Shown in pieces: positions 34,081 through 45,698 of a stretch of 64,000 nt of DNA. The notes under the pieces were generated by a model, which worked only from the letters and a program-made list of their open reading frames with translations, was not told the origin of the DNA and searched no databases. Source of the DNA: Ampelocalamus luodianensis (lineage: Eukaryota > Streptophyta > Magnoliopsida > Poales > Poaceae); assembly GCA_036346255.1 (NCBI GenBank), contig CM070638.1, forward strand, positions 37,510,394 through 37,574,393. Reading direction: 5' to 3'. Within the stretch, counting starts at the first letter, position 1; each line of letters begins with the position of its first letter. The translations under genes were made by a program, and so were the position numbers.

Positions 34081-35906
34081 ACACTAGTCAAAATAATTAT
34101 TAATCACTTCTTTAACTCTTCTGAAGAGAACTCAGCTTGAAGGTGAAATACCTCATGAAGAAGTTCATCATAAAGATGAAAGCCCCAACAGCTTGATGTG
34201 CACATATTACAATGCTGGGAATGCGGAACGACTAAGAATCTTTTGTTTGAAAAATGACAAATATCTAGTTAACACTGATATACCCTTAATTTGGAGGATA
34301 TGGGAGTAAAGTTGTCGACAATCACTTTACTAAAGTTTCTCTTATGAGAACACGGATCCGGAACCAAAGTCCATGGTCGATCACTTGAAGATTTCATATC
34401 GGGTCACATAATGAAATCGTATGAGGCTGAACCATAATTGCTAAATAAAATTCTTGGAACTAGGTAGTTCGGACTTGATAGGTCATCATGAATATAATGA
34501 AGCGGTGAAAGCTATGGTTCAAAGGTCCCCATAGAGATTGTTACTCTTCTATTATGAATAATATAATATTTCGTTGTATAATAATTCTTGCAAATGACAC
34601 AGATAAATAAATAAAATATGTAGTCAATGGGTTCTGAAAATTCTTGAGGAGATCCTTAAAGGATTCAAAATTCCTTGTAAGAAAGGAAATAAAATCACAA
34701 CATATATAAAACTCATACCTTACAGCCTTTTATCTTAGTAAGAGCATCTCTTTGAAGGAAAATTATCTTACCAGTTGATTTCTTAATCACACCAATGATT
34801 ATATGATCCCTAAAAGTGGATAAGGACCCATCAAGACCCAAAAGAATCTAATGAGGTACCTAAAGACCAAAAGTGTGCCACACAAGCACTTATAAAGTGC
34901 ATCTTCCACTAAAAGTTAGTGGAATGATGGTTTCTTCTAGTACCATGAAGGTACGATATACATTGGTAATATTAGCAATTAATTCTCTAAATGCCAAAAC
35001 TACGATTGGTTCTATTTTACTCTAGAGTGGTACAACCATACTTTATAGTTCTGCAGAATAGACCATTGATTGTAACTTTAACCACCCATAGATAGTTACA
35101 AAATATTAAGACCCTAAAAGATTTTGATAAATCGTATCCAGAAGGCATACGACTTTGCAACTAGTATTACCACATATCCTCTACAAGAATAATCTACTTG
35201 CGTTGCACAATCAAATAGTGGTATTTGATATGTTAAGCATGTTATTCCCTAATAGTGTTTATCCTTATATCTCCAAATGAGTAATAAGATATTTGTATGT
35301 AAGACTCTGAATTGTGATAATCCAGTAGATTTGATCACAATATCCTTGCCTATATTCATTTTTGAAAAATGTATGAAAGGTATTAAAGAAACAAGACTTC
35401 AGCGGAAGTTGTCTTAAGATGGAGCATATGCTAAATACTAATCATTATACTTGAGATTTTGAAAACCTTAGTCAACCTAGAAGGTGTTGATATAATGATT
35501 ACTATTTAAATTCACCTAGAATGTTTTACCAATCAACAGTTTAGATCCAGTTGGTCAACAACACAAAGATCATAGAGATCATGCATATATCCTAATGATC
35601 ATTACCAAGTTCTGATGATATGCTGACTATTTGTCAAATCCATATAGTGCAAAATCCTAGAATGAATTTATATTACTTTGTGGTGGTACAACCATCTCTT
35701 AGCGGTCCTCTAAGCAGACCTTAGTAGCTACTTATACCAACCACTCAGAGATTATAGCACTATATGAAGCCTCACTTGCATGTGTTTGGCTCAAACGTGT
35801 GATTAACCACATCCAAATATATATGAAGATAATGCTGCTTGTATTAGACAAATACAAACGAGTTATGTCAAGAGCAACATCATGAAGTACATTGCTCCCA
35901 AATTTT

Positions 35907-37159
35907 GGGGGAATTGGCTACAGGGCACCGCAGATTGGTCACCTTTGCCAATTGACATCCAAAAATCGTGGCTATGCCAGAACACATTGTAAAAACATGT
36001 AATTTTGCCATAGGACACTAAACCGATTATTATATTATTTTCGGTTGGAAGAGGAGAGAGGTAGTGAAAAGTTAGTTTTACCCTCCATCTTCTTCAATCC
36101 CGCGCTGCTCCTTCTCCTCCTTGGCTCGGGTGTCGTGAGTGGCGCCGACGGAGGAAGCGATGGCGGCGGCCGAGATTAGTCAAAATGGAACGGCTTAGAG
36201 ATGGCGAGCCCAGGGACGGTGGCGGTGCAGCTCAAAAGTGGCGGTGGCGGCAGTGCGGCGGAGCTAAGCGGCCGGCCGTGGGGGGAGATAAGAGGCGGTG
36301 GCGGCCGGGTGTGGGAGGAGAGGAGTTAGCGCGCGCATGGGCTCCGGCAGGGTGTGGGGAACCAATTGGTGTGGTCGCCGACAACGAAGGAGGGCCGAGA
36401 TGTCCTGGCGACACCAGCCCGGCGGCGACACGGTGAGGGCGTCGTGGCGGCGAGGTTGAGGAGAGGGAGAGCTCGAATGGATGATAGGGGAGGGTTAGGG
36501 GAGGCGTGGAGGTGCTTCCGTCGGGTTTAATTGGGTAGGGGCTCACCGGATAGGGCACGGAGGCGCCGGCGGCGGAAACAGCCGGAAACAGTGAAGATGA
36601 CCGTGCGGCGTGCTCCGGTGGAGGAAAGTCCCAATTTCTTGGGGGCTTTTGCTCGCGAAGTCGTGTAGCGCGGCGTGACGCAGTCAGTCGGCGCGGAGCT
36701 CGTCGGAGCGGTGGGGAGACGAGGTGGCGCGACGGCGGCTTGTGCGGCCGAACGACGTTGCTCTCGGGCTCCTAGAACTCGGTAGGGGGAAGGCAAAACT
36801 GGGGTAGGGGGTGCTCTCGGCTAGGCTTTTGTAGCAGAGGGCAAAGGGAGCGAGGTGGAGACGGCATGGGCGGCGAGATGACCGGCAGCATGGCGTCGGC
36901 CAGGGCTGCGTGGAGGGGAGGTGCTGCCATGTGGGGCCCGGCCGTTAGCTGGAGGGAGGTGAGCAGCATTGAGGGCATTCAGGGTATTTTACAAAGTTTC
37001 TCCCTTCTAATCACTCGGAAATGATAAAATATTAGGCTTAGTGTCCTGTGGCAAAATTACATATTTTTACAATGTGTTCTGGCATAGCCACGATTTTTGG
37101 ATGTCCATTGGCAAAGGTGGCCAATCTACAGTGCCCTGTAGCCAATTCCCCCCCCCCCC
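35907..37159. mobile_element. Pack-MULE-like element with about 115-bp terminal inverted repeats
   Basis: Flanked by the 9-bp duplication CCAAATTTT (35898-35906 and 37160-37168), the size made by Mutator-like transposases. Starts GGGGGAATTGGCTACAGGGC and ends in its complement followed by a C run. The inverted repeats extend to about 36020 and 37045 (catagccacgatttttggatg on the right matches catccaaaaatcgtggctatg on the left). The interior (36060-37000) is strikingly GC-rich and open on both strands, unlike the AT-rich host. No transposase, so the cargo is probably captured host DNA. I do not recognise the source gene. Confidence 0.85.
36185..36978. other. GC-rich cargo of the Pack-MULE, unidentified
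   Basis: Overlapping frames occur on both strands (plus 36185-36436; minus 36232-36558, 36527-36796, 36772-36978). The minus frames are Pro/Ser/Ala-rich, like N-terminal or UTR-proximal plant exons. No domain or splice structure recognised. Confidence 0.35.
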
Positions 37160-37589
37160 CCAAATTTTATATCCTCATGAAATCCAGAAGTATAGTGAGA
37201 TAAAGATCCTGCAAACAAAGTCCTATGAAAATCCAGTTGATTTATTCACTAAATCTCTGTCTACATCTAGTTTCCAAAGATGCATTTATGGTATTGGAAT
37301 GAGACGGTTTAAAGGGTTGCAGAGTTCAGGAGAAGTAAATCCCTAAATCATAACCCTTAATCAAATCCCGGTGATTTATCCAACATCTTGAAGATTGGAC
37401 CCTAAGATTAAACGTTGTACTCTTTTCCTTGGGTGAGTTTTCCTGAAGTTTTCTCAAATGAAGGTTTTTAGTGAAGCAACAACTGTAATACAACTTACAA
37501 ATGTAATATACTCTTTTCTTTTCCAATGGGTTTTTGGAATGAATTTTTTATAAAACATTTGCATATCGTTATCTATTGCCTAAGGGGAG

Positions 37590-37778
37590 CGTTAGGAAAC
37601 CTAATTGTATGGGTAAAAGACTAAACCGTCCTTTCACCTCTAGGGCTATATCTATGAAGACCCCATGTACATCAGAGTGATGGATGAATAATGATATTTG
37701 ATCTCTTCTGGTGATCATTGTATGATTGGATTGATTGTTTGTTCGTTCCTGACTAAGGCATCATCGATTATCTAACAA
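37590..37778 (+). repeat. Copia 3' LTR, about 190 bp
   Basis: From GTTAGGAAACC, directly after the polypurine tract, to the inverted end ATTATCTAACA. Short LTRs starting TGTTAG and ending CTAACA are common in Copia. Confidence 0.65.
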
Positions 37779-39260
37779 AATAAATATAAATAGTGTAAGA
37801 TTAGGTTTTGTGTCGTTTTCAATGCATCGGCGTCCACGTGGATCGATCGTAGCATGCAGCAAAGACAAAACGACCGCTCCAAAGTGCAGAGACTTTTGGA
37901 GTCAATGTGGCAGTAGTTTACTACAATATATACCTAGAGAGTTGCCCGAGTTGTGCACGGCATAGGCCTGCACACTAACTGAGCTTTTGTCCGATATGAT
38001 GCATGGACATCCTTCCATGGTACAGCAGGAACTTTTCCTCTGGATCTCTCAGTGAACATTAAATGGTTCTATTCGTAGAAACTTTTAGCCGCCGAGATGC
38101 TTCTAGAAGCAAAACTAAACCTGAAGAGCGTTTTGATGCTCACATGTTGATTCACTGTATGGATCCACTGTTCTTAGATTGAACTTGAATATTTAGTGAT
38201 TTTTAAGAGATTATTCGTAGACTTTAACACTGCTAAGATTTTCAGATCTCGAATTATAACCCATCCAGCCTGCCCCGTGTTGATGGATGTGTCAAGAAGT
38301 TAGCTAGCACAAAAACATGCAAAGAAAGGGAAGGGCGATGGGAGCTTGGGAAGGGTTTTCGTCTCCAGGTCTCTCGGCCATGTCTTCCACATGTTACTCT
38401 GTTCGACAGCTAACCGAGAACTCGGTAAAATTGTACAGTGAATTTCCTCAATTCACTTTTAATTAAGTGTCTTTAATTATAGAACCAAATTACTGAAAAT
38501 AATTTCACGCTGCATATGACGCGCTGCATGTGATCTAGATCACCAGCAGGGAGTCTGCAATCTCTCGAGGCTTGTTTTGTGCTTTGCATGTCATCCTCCC
38601 TTTCTGATGGTTGCTAATTTATACACGTCACCACGATCGAAACTCTCTCTTCGGATTTTTCAGTCGGCATTTGCTCGATTGGTTCCGTGGTGGGGACTCT
38701 GTGTTTGTACCATTCAGGATGGGTGCTTTTAGCTGTGCTGTCCAAGTGCTTCTAGAAGCAAATTAAGCTACACATGATACGAACGATGGACCTTTTGTAC
38801 CAGCTTGGATGTGGATGGATGAATCAAGCAGCACAATCAGCACATGTAACCTCCTTTTTTTTTGGCGAGCGGCCGGGGGGAAAAATATCATCGGAATGAT
38901 TATAAACTCGTAACACTAACTTATGACTTGTAATAAGGGACCAAATGTTTATATACTAAAGGGTTATATGAACTGAAGTGGAGAACGTCGGTGTCACTCG
39001 ACCCGGTTCACATACTATATAGATCCGCACCTGTTGGCGAGGGAAGAGTGCATGCAAGGGAAGGGAAGAGTTTCGCCTGCACATGACGACTGTACTGTCA
39101 GCATGGAGTTACCTGTAATCAGTATCTTAGTTTGACGAGGAGGGGCAAATTTGCCTATTCCTATGGCATACAGTACTAATTGCAGTAATCTCTATCAGAG
39201 AGAAGACCCTGGAATCTGAATGCTCGATTGCTTTAGATCCATCGTCTCTTTGGGAGTACA
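37779..39260. other. Intergenic DNA, no gene
   Basis: Mostly unique-looking AT-rich DNA. Contains two GCTTCTAGAAGC palindromes (about 38098 and 38750). No ORF with family resemblance. Confidence 0.35.
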
Positions 39261-39269
39261 TGCTGCCAT

Positions 39270-39910
39270 CTAGTCTAGTCTAGTGTGTAAATGTGGAGAG
39301 AAAAGTGGTACAAAGCTTGTACGTATAAATCCGTGCGTTGCTGTTGCTATCCCACTAGTCAAGATAAGCAAACAAGCAGGCCAGTTGGTAGGGTGCGGCA
39401 CGAGTAGATACGGTTGGATATCGTTTATCATATTTTCTATTTTGTATTTTTTCTCGAAATCGGAGTCACACATGTATAGTGTCGAATACCTATTTTTTCA
39501 ACCTGTATTTGCTCCACAAGCATTCGGTAGGTCGGACGAACGGATATTATCCGCATCTTTTGTACCCTACATATAACATTAGACAGTAGGGGTGCAATCA
39601 TAGCGAATATGAAAAGACTAATCGTTGAGATGTTGAAGGAAAAAAAACACTCGGTATCCCCTATCTGTTCAGATGCAGTAACCCACCTATCGCTTATCAT
39701 GTTTCTAAGTGAAGTCATAACTGGTTTTCCTCATACCACCTGATACACGGATACATACGGACGAATATCGCTCATCCCGTATCCTATTCTATATTTTTTC
39801 CTAGGAGTCGGAGTTAGATACGGATAATGCCGGATAACCATTTATCTCTACCGTATTCGCTCCGCAAGCTTTCAATCGGTCGAGAATTATTCGCTCCGTT
39901 TGCACCTCTA
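39270..39910. mobile_element. Two adjacent hAT-type MITE units
   Basis: The second unit, 39587-39910, starts TAGGGGTGCAATCATAGCGAAT and ends in the complement ATTCGCTCCGTTTGCACCTCTA. To its left lies a related, more degraded unit (ending about 39569, ttgtaccctac). Between them is the spacer acattagaca, the reverse complement of the spacer in the array at 50835-51680. Confidence 0.65.
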
Positions 39911-40884
39911 CCTGTTGGTTTTTGGCAAATAGTAAGTGAGCGATCCAGCCGGCTGCAGTGGGACTGGTAAGGCCCCTTTCTTATGAGTACTGTATAGTTC
40001 CCTTTCTTCCCTAGTGTTAATAATAAGTAGGGAAAGGTTCATGTTAATACTGATGTGCCATGCTGTTTCTTGTCTCTTGTTCGAGGAGAGGAAGAAGAAC
40101 CAGAGACATTTGAAGCGGGATCGTTACGAGTCATTTCCCTCTGTAATTGTTATGGCCTTGTAAGCTGTAACCCTGTAATCTACGAGCGCATCTAGGCAAG
40201 GGCCTTAAAACATTTGAAAAAACAAATACTACTAGACTAGTTCCTGAAAACTTGGATGGTTGCTGATATGTACAAGCATCACCTGATATTCTGTTTGATG
40301 GGCGTATTGCATGAGCGGGACCCCTGTGTTTATCAAATGAACATAAGCAACAGATAAGCACGTCTGCATTAATTCTGTTTGACAGGGAGAGGCACACCAA
40401 ATTAAAACATTTGCCTATGGCTTATTACTACCTGTGATGACCCATCCGGATATATATGATCTGCAAGGGAATCTGATAATCCCCAAACCTATTTGGCTTT
40501 ACATGTCATCGTCTTATCGCTTTGAGAGTTTCTTTACATGTCATCCCTTGTGCAACGGATAAAAGGATGATATCCATCATCCATGCACATACCCCACCCC
40601 ATGCGTTAATTTTGATTCGGATGCGATGGGGACTAGCATTGCCATTAGGTCCGTAGTCTTAATCTGAAGCACCATTAATTCCAAGATGGGTGGTTAATGA
40701 AAGTTTAGGAAGAAGTCTCGACCGGCTCTTTCTATTGATCCTCGTATATGCAGATTACAAACATGACATTTGTTTCTATCTATACAAAAGATTTAAATCA
40801 CTAGTTTCTATCTATACAGAGATTAAAAGAGATGTTGTTGATTTGGGAATAGTAATCGTATCTGACAATATCCATAATTAGAGA
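39911..40884. other. Intergenic DNA, no gene
   Basis: No recognisable ORF or repeat. Confidence 0.35.
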
Positions 40885-41054
40885 TAGAATTCCTTTACAC
40901 ATTAACACAGCCCCACAGTCGCAACGTCGGCAGTGTGGATAGAGATAGCGTCGGCAGCGCAGACGGTGAGACTGGTATGGAAGTCAAGGAAAAGTGACGA
41001 CAGCAATCCCTTGGTGAAGATGTCGACGAACTGTGGAACGAACATGAAGAACAT
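40885..41054 (-). pseudogene. Copia polyprotein C-terminus fragment
   Basis: The minus frame reads VPQFVDIFTKGLLSSLFLDF, then HTSLTVCAADA: the standard end of a Copia RNase H region (QxADIxTKGL). It is next to, but opposite in strand to, the LTR at 41263. Confidence 0.75.
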
Positions 41055-41793
41055 GTATAATGATGACATCAACCCTAAGGATGCAACCACTACTTCGACC
41101 CGCTGCACTGCATCCTCCACTTTGACCACCTTTTCTCCAATAGGACTTTCGGCTACTGCACTACCATATTTTTCAGTTGCACCGAGCTATTTCTACTCAT
41201 ATGAGCTAAGCTTCGTCTACATACCATGGTGCTACGTCTACATGCTATAGTGCTGCGTCACCAATTGTTGGCCCATGTGCTTTGTAATAAATGAGCTGAT
41301 TTGGCCCATATGACCGGCCACCTAAGGTTTTTGGTACTGTTCATGTGTCACTATTCATGCATGAACAGTACTCACGGCCGCCCTCCCTTCTCCTATACAT
41401 AGTGGTCGCCACCCCTCTAGCTCATTGGATTTTGTTGATTAAAGTTTAGCTTTGCTACTTTATACTTTGTCCTTTTGTTCGGCGAGATCAACAACGACAT
41501 TGTCTTTAGAACCCCACTTATCAATACAATTTTAATTCCTATTTGCAATTTCAGGTTGCATTTTACCTTGTTCTTGCGTGCTTTTTCAGTGTATGTAGGA
41601 ATTGATCTTCGTGATCAGGTCATCCAAATATTCGTGCACGATTGATAACGACTTATCGAGCAGTTCAGTGATTGCGTGGTTTCGGACCTTATGAGTTCGT
41701 AGCGATCGTGAGAGTTGAGCGACTTCTATCGAATTTACCTTCTCATCGAAAGATCGGGCCAGATCAGGACCTCCATAGTTCATCAGGTGGTAT
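41055..41793 (+). repeat. Left arm of a Copia-derived inverted repeat (3' UTR plus LTR)
   Basis: 41055-41262 is a Copia 3' untranslated region and 41263-41788 an LTR starting TGTTGGCCCATGTGC with a promoter-like tatacatagtgg. The whole segment recurs in reverse complement at 42600-43325. Confidence 0.8.
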
Positions 41794-41805
41794 CAGAGCT
41801 ACAGT
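41789..41805 (+). other. Copia primer binding site
   Basis: TGGTATCAGAGCTACAG directly follows the LTR. It is an initiator tRNA-Met-type site. Confidence 0.8.
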
Positions 41806-42599
41806 TCATCGGTGAGAATTTTTTCCCTACAGTCCACAAACCACAAAAATCACAAAAAATATAGGTTTAGTTTATATTGTCCAAACCAATCTGAGCCTTT
41901 GCAATTTTCTTTTTGGTATTTTGCTTGTTGAATTTTTGGTTGCATCGTCGTGTCGATTGCTGATTTCTAGTTTAGTTAGACTCTAGTTCGTCCAGTCTAA
42001 TTTGCATATGTGTGTTTTGGTTTTTGCCGCAGGGGATCATCATCTGCCGCAAGGTCTTTATCACTAATCTCCTGCCACAACCCCCTTTTGATCCTTGCCG
42101 CAAGTCAGCAGGTCATCATCCGTCTTGCCGCGCAACCCAAAGATCCTCGCCACCGCCGCAACCACCGGCGCCCGGCCAGTGGCCACCTCGCTGCTGCGCG
42201 GTCACGGCGCGCCCTGCCGTGGTCACCTCAGCACCCTTCCACCGCTCCTTGACGCTGCCACGGCAGTCATCCTCGCTGCCGCGGTCACCTCATCGCCCTG
42301 CCCCCACTTTTCCCTTGTTGTCGCGGCAAATGAACGCGGTCTGCCGCCACTACCAACCGCTGCCGCGACAACCGGATCTCCCTGCCGTGGAAGCCATCCT
42401 TGCTGCCACTCCTGCCGCGGCTGCCCACAGATCTTTGCGCTGCCAATAGCTGCCGCGACAACCCACCCCTGGCAATCTTCCCTTCCGCGCCACCCCATCC
42501 CCTACCGCAGCCACCTTGGCTTTGTCGCGGCACACTTCAATCCCGCTGCCACTTCAAGCTGTCGGGAAGGATCCAGTATAAAAAGGCAAGCAATTTCGG
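41806..42599 (+). other. Copia leader and CCGC-rich region between inverted LTRs
   Basis: A short leader is followed by DNA dominated by ctgccgc words (42030-42540), open in several frames with Pro/Ala/Arg-rich translations. No gag motif recognised. Confidence 0.45.
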
Positions 42600-43325
42600 T
42601 TGTGAACCACGGAGGTCCTGATCTGGCCCAATCTTTCGATGAGAAGGTAAATTCGGTAGAAGTCGCTCAACTCTCACGATCCTAGCTACGAACTCGCAAG
42701 GTTGGAAATCACGCAATCGTTGAACTACTCGATAGTCCGTTATCAACCATGCACAAATACCCGGATGACCTGATCACAAAGATCAATTCCTGCATACACC
42801 GAAGAAGCACACAAGAACAAGGTGAACCGCAATCTGAAATTGCAAATAGGAATTGAAATTGTATTGATAAATGGGGTTCTAAAGATAATGTCGCTGTTGA
42901 TCTTGCCGAACAAGAGGACAAAGTATAAATTAGCAAAGCTAAACTTCAATCAACAAAACCCAAGGAACTAGAGGGGTGGCGGCCACTATGTATAGGAGAA
43001 GGGAGGGTGGTGTGGGTACTATTCATATATGAATAGTGCTATGTAAATAGTACAAAAACCCTAGGTGGCAGGCCATATGGGCCAAATCAGTCCATTTATT
43101 ACAAAGCCCATAGGCCAACAATTGGTGACGCAGCATCATAGTATGTAGACGAAGCTCGACTCGTATGAGTAAGAAGTAGCTCAGTCCAACTAGGAAATAT
43201 GGTAGTGTAGTAGCCGAAAGTCATATTGGAGAAGATGTGGTGAAGTAGAGGATGTAGTGTAGCGGGTCGATGTAGTGGTTGCATTCTTATGGTTGATGTT
43301 CTCATCAATGTATCTATCCTAGAGC
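42600..43325 (-). repeat. Right arm of the Copia inverted repeat (LTR plus 3' UTR)
   Basis: Reverse complement of the left arm: it contains ttgataaatggggttctaaa, ggccaacaattggtgacgca, gtagacgaagctcg and cgggtcgatgtagtgg. It is the 3' LTR side of the minus-strand Copia remnant that continues to 44188. Confidence 0.85.
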
Positions 43326-44188
43326 CACTTTGTGGCGCACAAAGTGAAGATCAATCTCAATGTGCTTAATACGTTGATGAAGAACTGGATTGGTTGTCAT
43401 GTAAATTGTATTGGCATTGTCGCATAATATAACAGTGGCCTTGGACAATGTACATCATAGTTCGTGAAGAAGATGCCGCAACTATGTAGCTTCGGCAACG
43501 ACATTAGCAACGACGCAATATTTGGCCTCCGCACTAGAGCGAGAAATAGTATTCTGACATTTGGAAGACCAGGATACCAAATTCTCGCCTAGATAAATGG
43601 AGTAGCCGGATGTAGAGTGTCGTGTGTTAGGGCAGCCGGCCTAGTCGACGTCGCTGTAGGCAACCAAGGCGTCCACCAGAGAAGGAGTAAGATGAGGCCT
43701 GTAGGAGATAGTGCCCTTAACGTATCGAAGAATACGTTTGACCAAAAGAAGATGACACTCATGGGGATCATGCATGTGCAAGCAGATTTGCTACATGGCG
43801 TATGCAATATTCGGACGAGTGAAAGTGAGGTATTGAAGAGCACCAACCATGCTACGATAAGCAGTGGGGTCGATAGTAGGAGGACCAGTAGTGGCATGAA
43901 GCTTTGGGGAGTTATCAATAGGAGTAGAAGATGGTTTGCATGAAGCAATGCCAGCACAGTCAAGGAGCTCGGCGGCGTAGGAGGCTTGTGACAAGAATAA
44001 ACCCACAACAGATCGAGTAACGGTGACACCAAGAAAGTGATGGAGGTCACCAAAATCGGTCATGGAAAACTCAGAACGAAGAGAGCCAATAATGCAAGAG
44101 AGTAGAGCGGTCGATGACGCAGTGAGAATGATATCATCAAAATACAAGAGAAGGTATGTTGTACTGAGACCGCTATGGTGAAACATTC
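43326..44188 (-). pseudogene. Copia reverse transcriptase C-terminus and RNase H
   Basis: The minus frame reads SGLSTTYLLLYFDDIILTAS (FDD in place of the usual VDD), then SEFSMTDFGDLHHFLGVTVT, PTAYRSMVGALQYLTFTRPN, and further left a KHIEIDLHFVRHKV-like segment near 43330-43375. Frame breaks are present. Upstream coding DNA is missing: it joins MULE sequence at about 44188. Confidence 0.85.
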
Positions 44189-44866
44189 TTGGCGCAAGGT
44201 TGTACACCTCCTCGTATGTCCCGTACATGGACTCGATAACCTTCTGCTTGGCTTGTCAGACCTTGCTGTAGCTGATTGGATAACCAACCAGATTGGCGAC
44301 TTTCGACATCAGCATCTTGGGGAGACAGACATGTCCTCCACAATTAGGTGGCTAATGAGGCTTGCCACATATGTGGAAGTCATGTTCCGATGCTGCCATA
44401 GGGGCTTGCTAAGCTCACAAGTGTGTTCGGTCACCGCCTTGACCGTGAAGACCGAGCAGAAGAACTTTGCTCGGTGAGCGTTGACCTTCCCAGGCAGCCT
44501 TCCACTACGCACTTCACTACATAATGTCCTGGGTTAGACCGGTGCACCCAGTACACATGGCTGATAGACAAAGCATACTGTGCTATAGCTTGTTGCATGT
44601 CCGCCTTGCTAGGGAAGTGCTGCCCAACTAAAAGGGTGTCGGCATCAAACCCTCACTGGGACTCTTTTTTGCGGCAGTACAAGCGAACACACCGAAATAT
44701 CATCAAGTCTCGATGCCACATAAGGCACCTCCAATGACACAACCACCAGCCTGGTGTGTGTCCTCCTCACTACCATCCAAGCCCGGGTCGGCGTCCTCGT
44801 TGGACTCCAACCAGAGAGGCTAGTCCGGTTGATATTCGTGACAATCAATGCGGGTCGACCACCACA

Positions 44867-45698
44867 CACTACTACAAAAGGCTAATACTGGATACCTCAT
44901 CATAGACGGTTGGCCAAAATCGTCTGTATTACATGAAATTACAGACGGTTTTGGTTTAGATACCGTCTGTGTAAATGGATGCATTAAAGACCATCTGTGA
45001 AGAGAAAATATCACAGACGGTTCGTGTTTAAAACTGTTTATGATAATGTGTTTAAAGTATGGCTGCCGAGAGAGCATTAGGACATCCAATTACTTGGATG
45101 CCGTCGATAGGTAATTGGACGTTGCTGTGTTTAGAAAGTGATGTGGACGCACAACTACTCCGACTAGTATCAGTCATGTTACTTTCTGAACACAGCGATG
45201 TCCAATTACCTGTCGACGACATCCAGGTAATTGGATGTTCTGACGCTGTCTCGGCAGCCATGCTTCTTGAACTTGTAGGAGCTCGATGAAGTTGTCCGTG
45301 GCTGCTGTCTCATCCTCCTCATGCTACGTGGATGACCCCCCGAAAGTGGCTGAGGGACTACGAACAATAATATATATGTGTGATGCCGATTTTAAAGGCA
45401 CAAGCAACCATTGCTTGGAGACTTTATAGAGAAAAATAATCATAGACGGTTTCATTACAAACCGTCTATAGAGAAAATCATCACATACGATTTTATCTAC
45501 AAACCGTCTGTGATAGTTCCCTATCATAGACGATTTTATTTACAAATCGTCTGTGATAGTTACCTATCACAGACAGTTTTGAGTTAATAACCGTCTGTGA
45601 TGACTCATGTCATCACTGACCTATAGACTCAGACGGTTTACAAAACCGTCTGTGATGACGTTTTTGAACCGGCTGTGAAGACCTTTTCTGTAGCAGTG
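44867..45698. mobile_element. CACTA (En/Spm) non-autonomous element
   Basis: Begins CACTACTACAAAAGG and ends in the complement of CACTGCTACAGAAAAGG, flanked by the 3-bp duplication ACA (44864-44866 and 45699-45701). Subterminal arrays of acagacggtt and its complement (aaccgtctgt) at both ends are the CACTA transposase-binding type. 832 bp, no transposase. It lies inside the MULE remnant. Confidence 0.95.
45059..45261. repeat. Long hairpin (85-bp arms) inside the CACTA element
   Basis: Arm 45059-45143 pairs with 45177-45261. Shared blocks are atggctgccgaga, acatccaattac, ggtaattggac, gctgtgtt and agaaagt; the loop is about 33 bp. Each arm also has a smaller palindrome (ccaattac...gtaattgg). 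The transcript would fold into a near-perfect stem. Confidence 0.9.

Larger units (their letters stand above)
35720..37325 (+). pseudogene. Copia RNase H tail, split by an insertion
   Basis: Left part: segments like ATYTNHSEIIALYEASLACV and an EDNAACI/RQIQTSYVK-type motif, ending IAPKF at the target site. Right part (after 37159): YPHEIQKYSEIKILQTKSYE, NPVDLFTKSLSTSSFQR, CIYGIGMRRF. Typical of the end of Copia polyproteins. Confidence 0.75.
34130..37778 (+). mobile_element. Degraded Copia element with 3' LTR
   Basis: Internal coding DNA is heavily decayed. RNase H residues are still readable around 35740-35905 and, beyond the Pack-MULE insertion, at 37165-37320. A polypurine tract (cctaaggggagc) precedes a short LTR. 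The 5' LTR and gag are not recognised. Confidence 0.65.

Noticed and set aside
36185..36436. Gly/Arg-rich plus-strand ORF as a gene
   Set aside because: Composition-driven; overlapping open frames on both strands and no motif, start context or splice structure.
42010..42685. Pro/Ala/Arg-rich ORFs between inverted Copia LTRs
   Set aside because: They come from repeated ctgccgc words and are open in several frames; no gag motif is visible.
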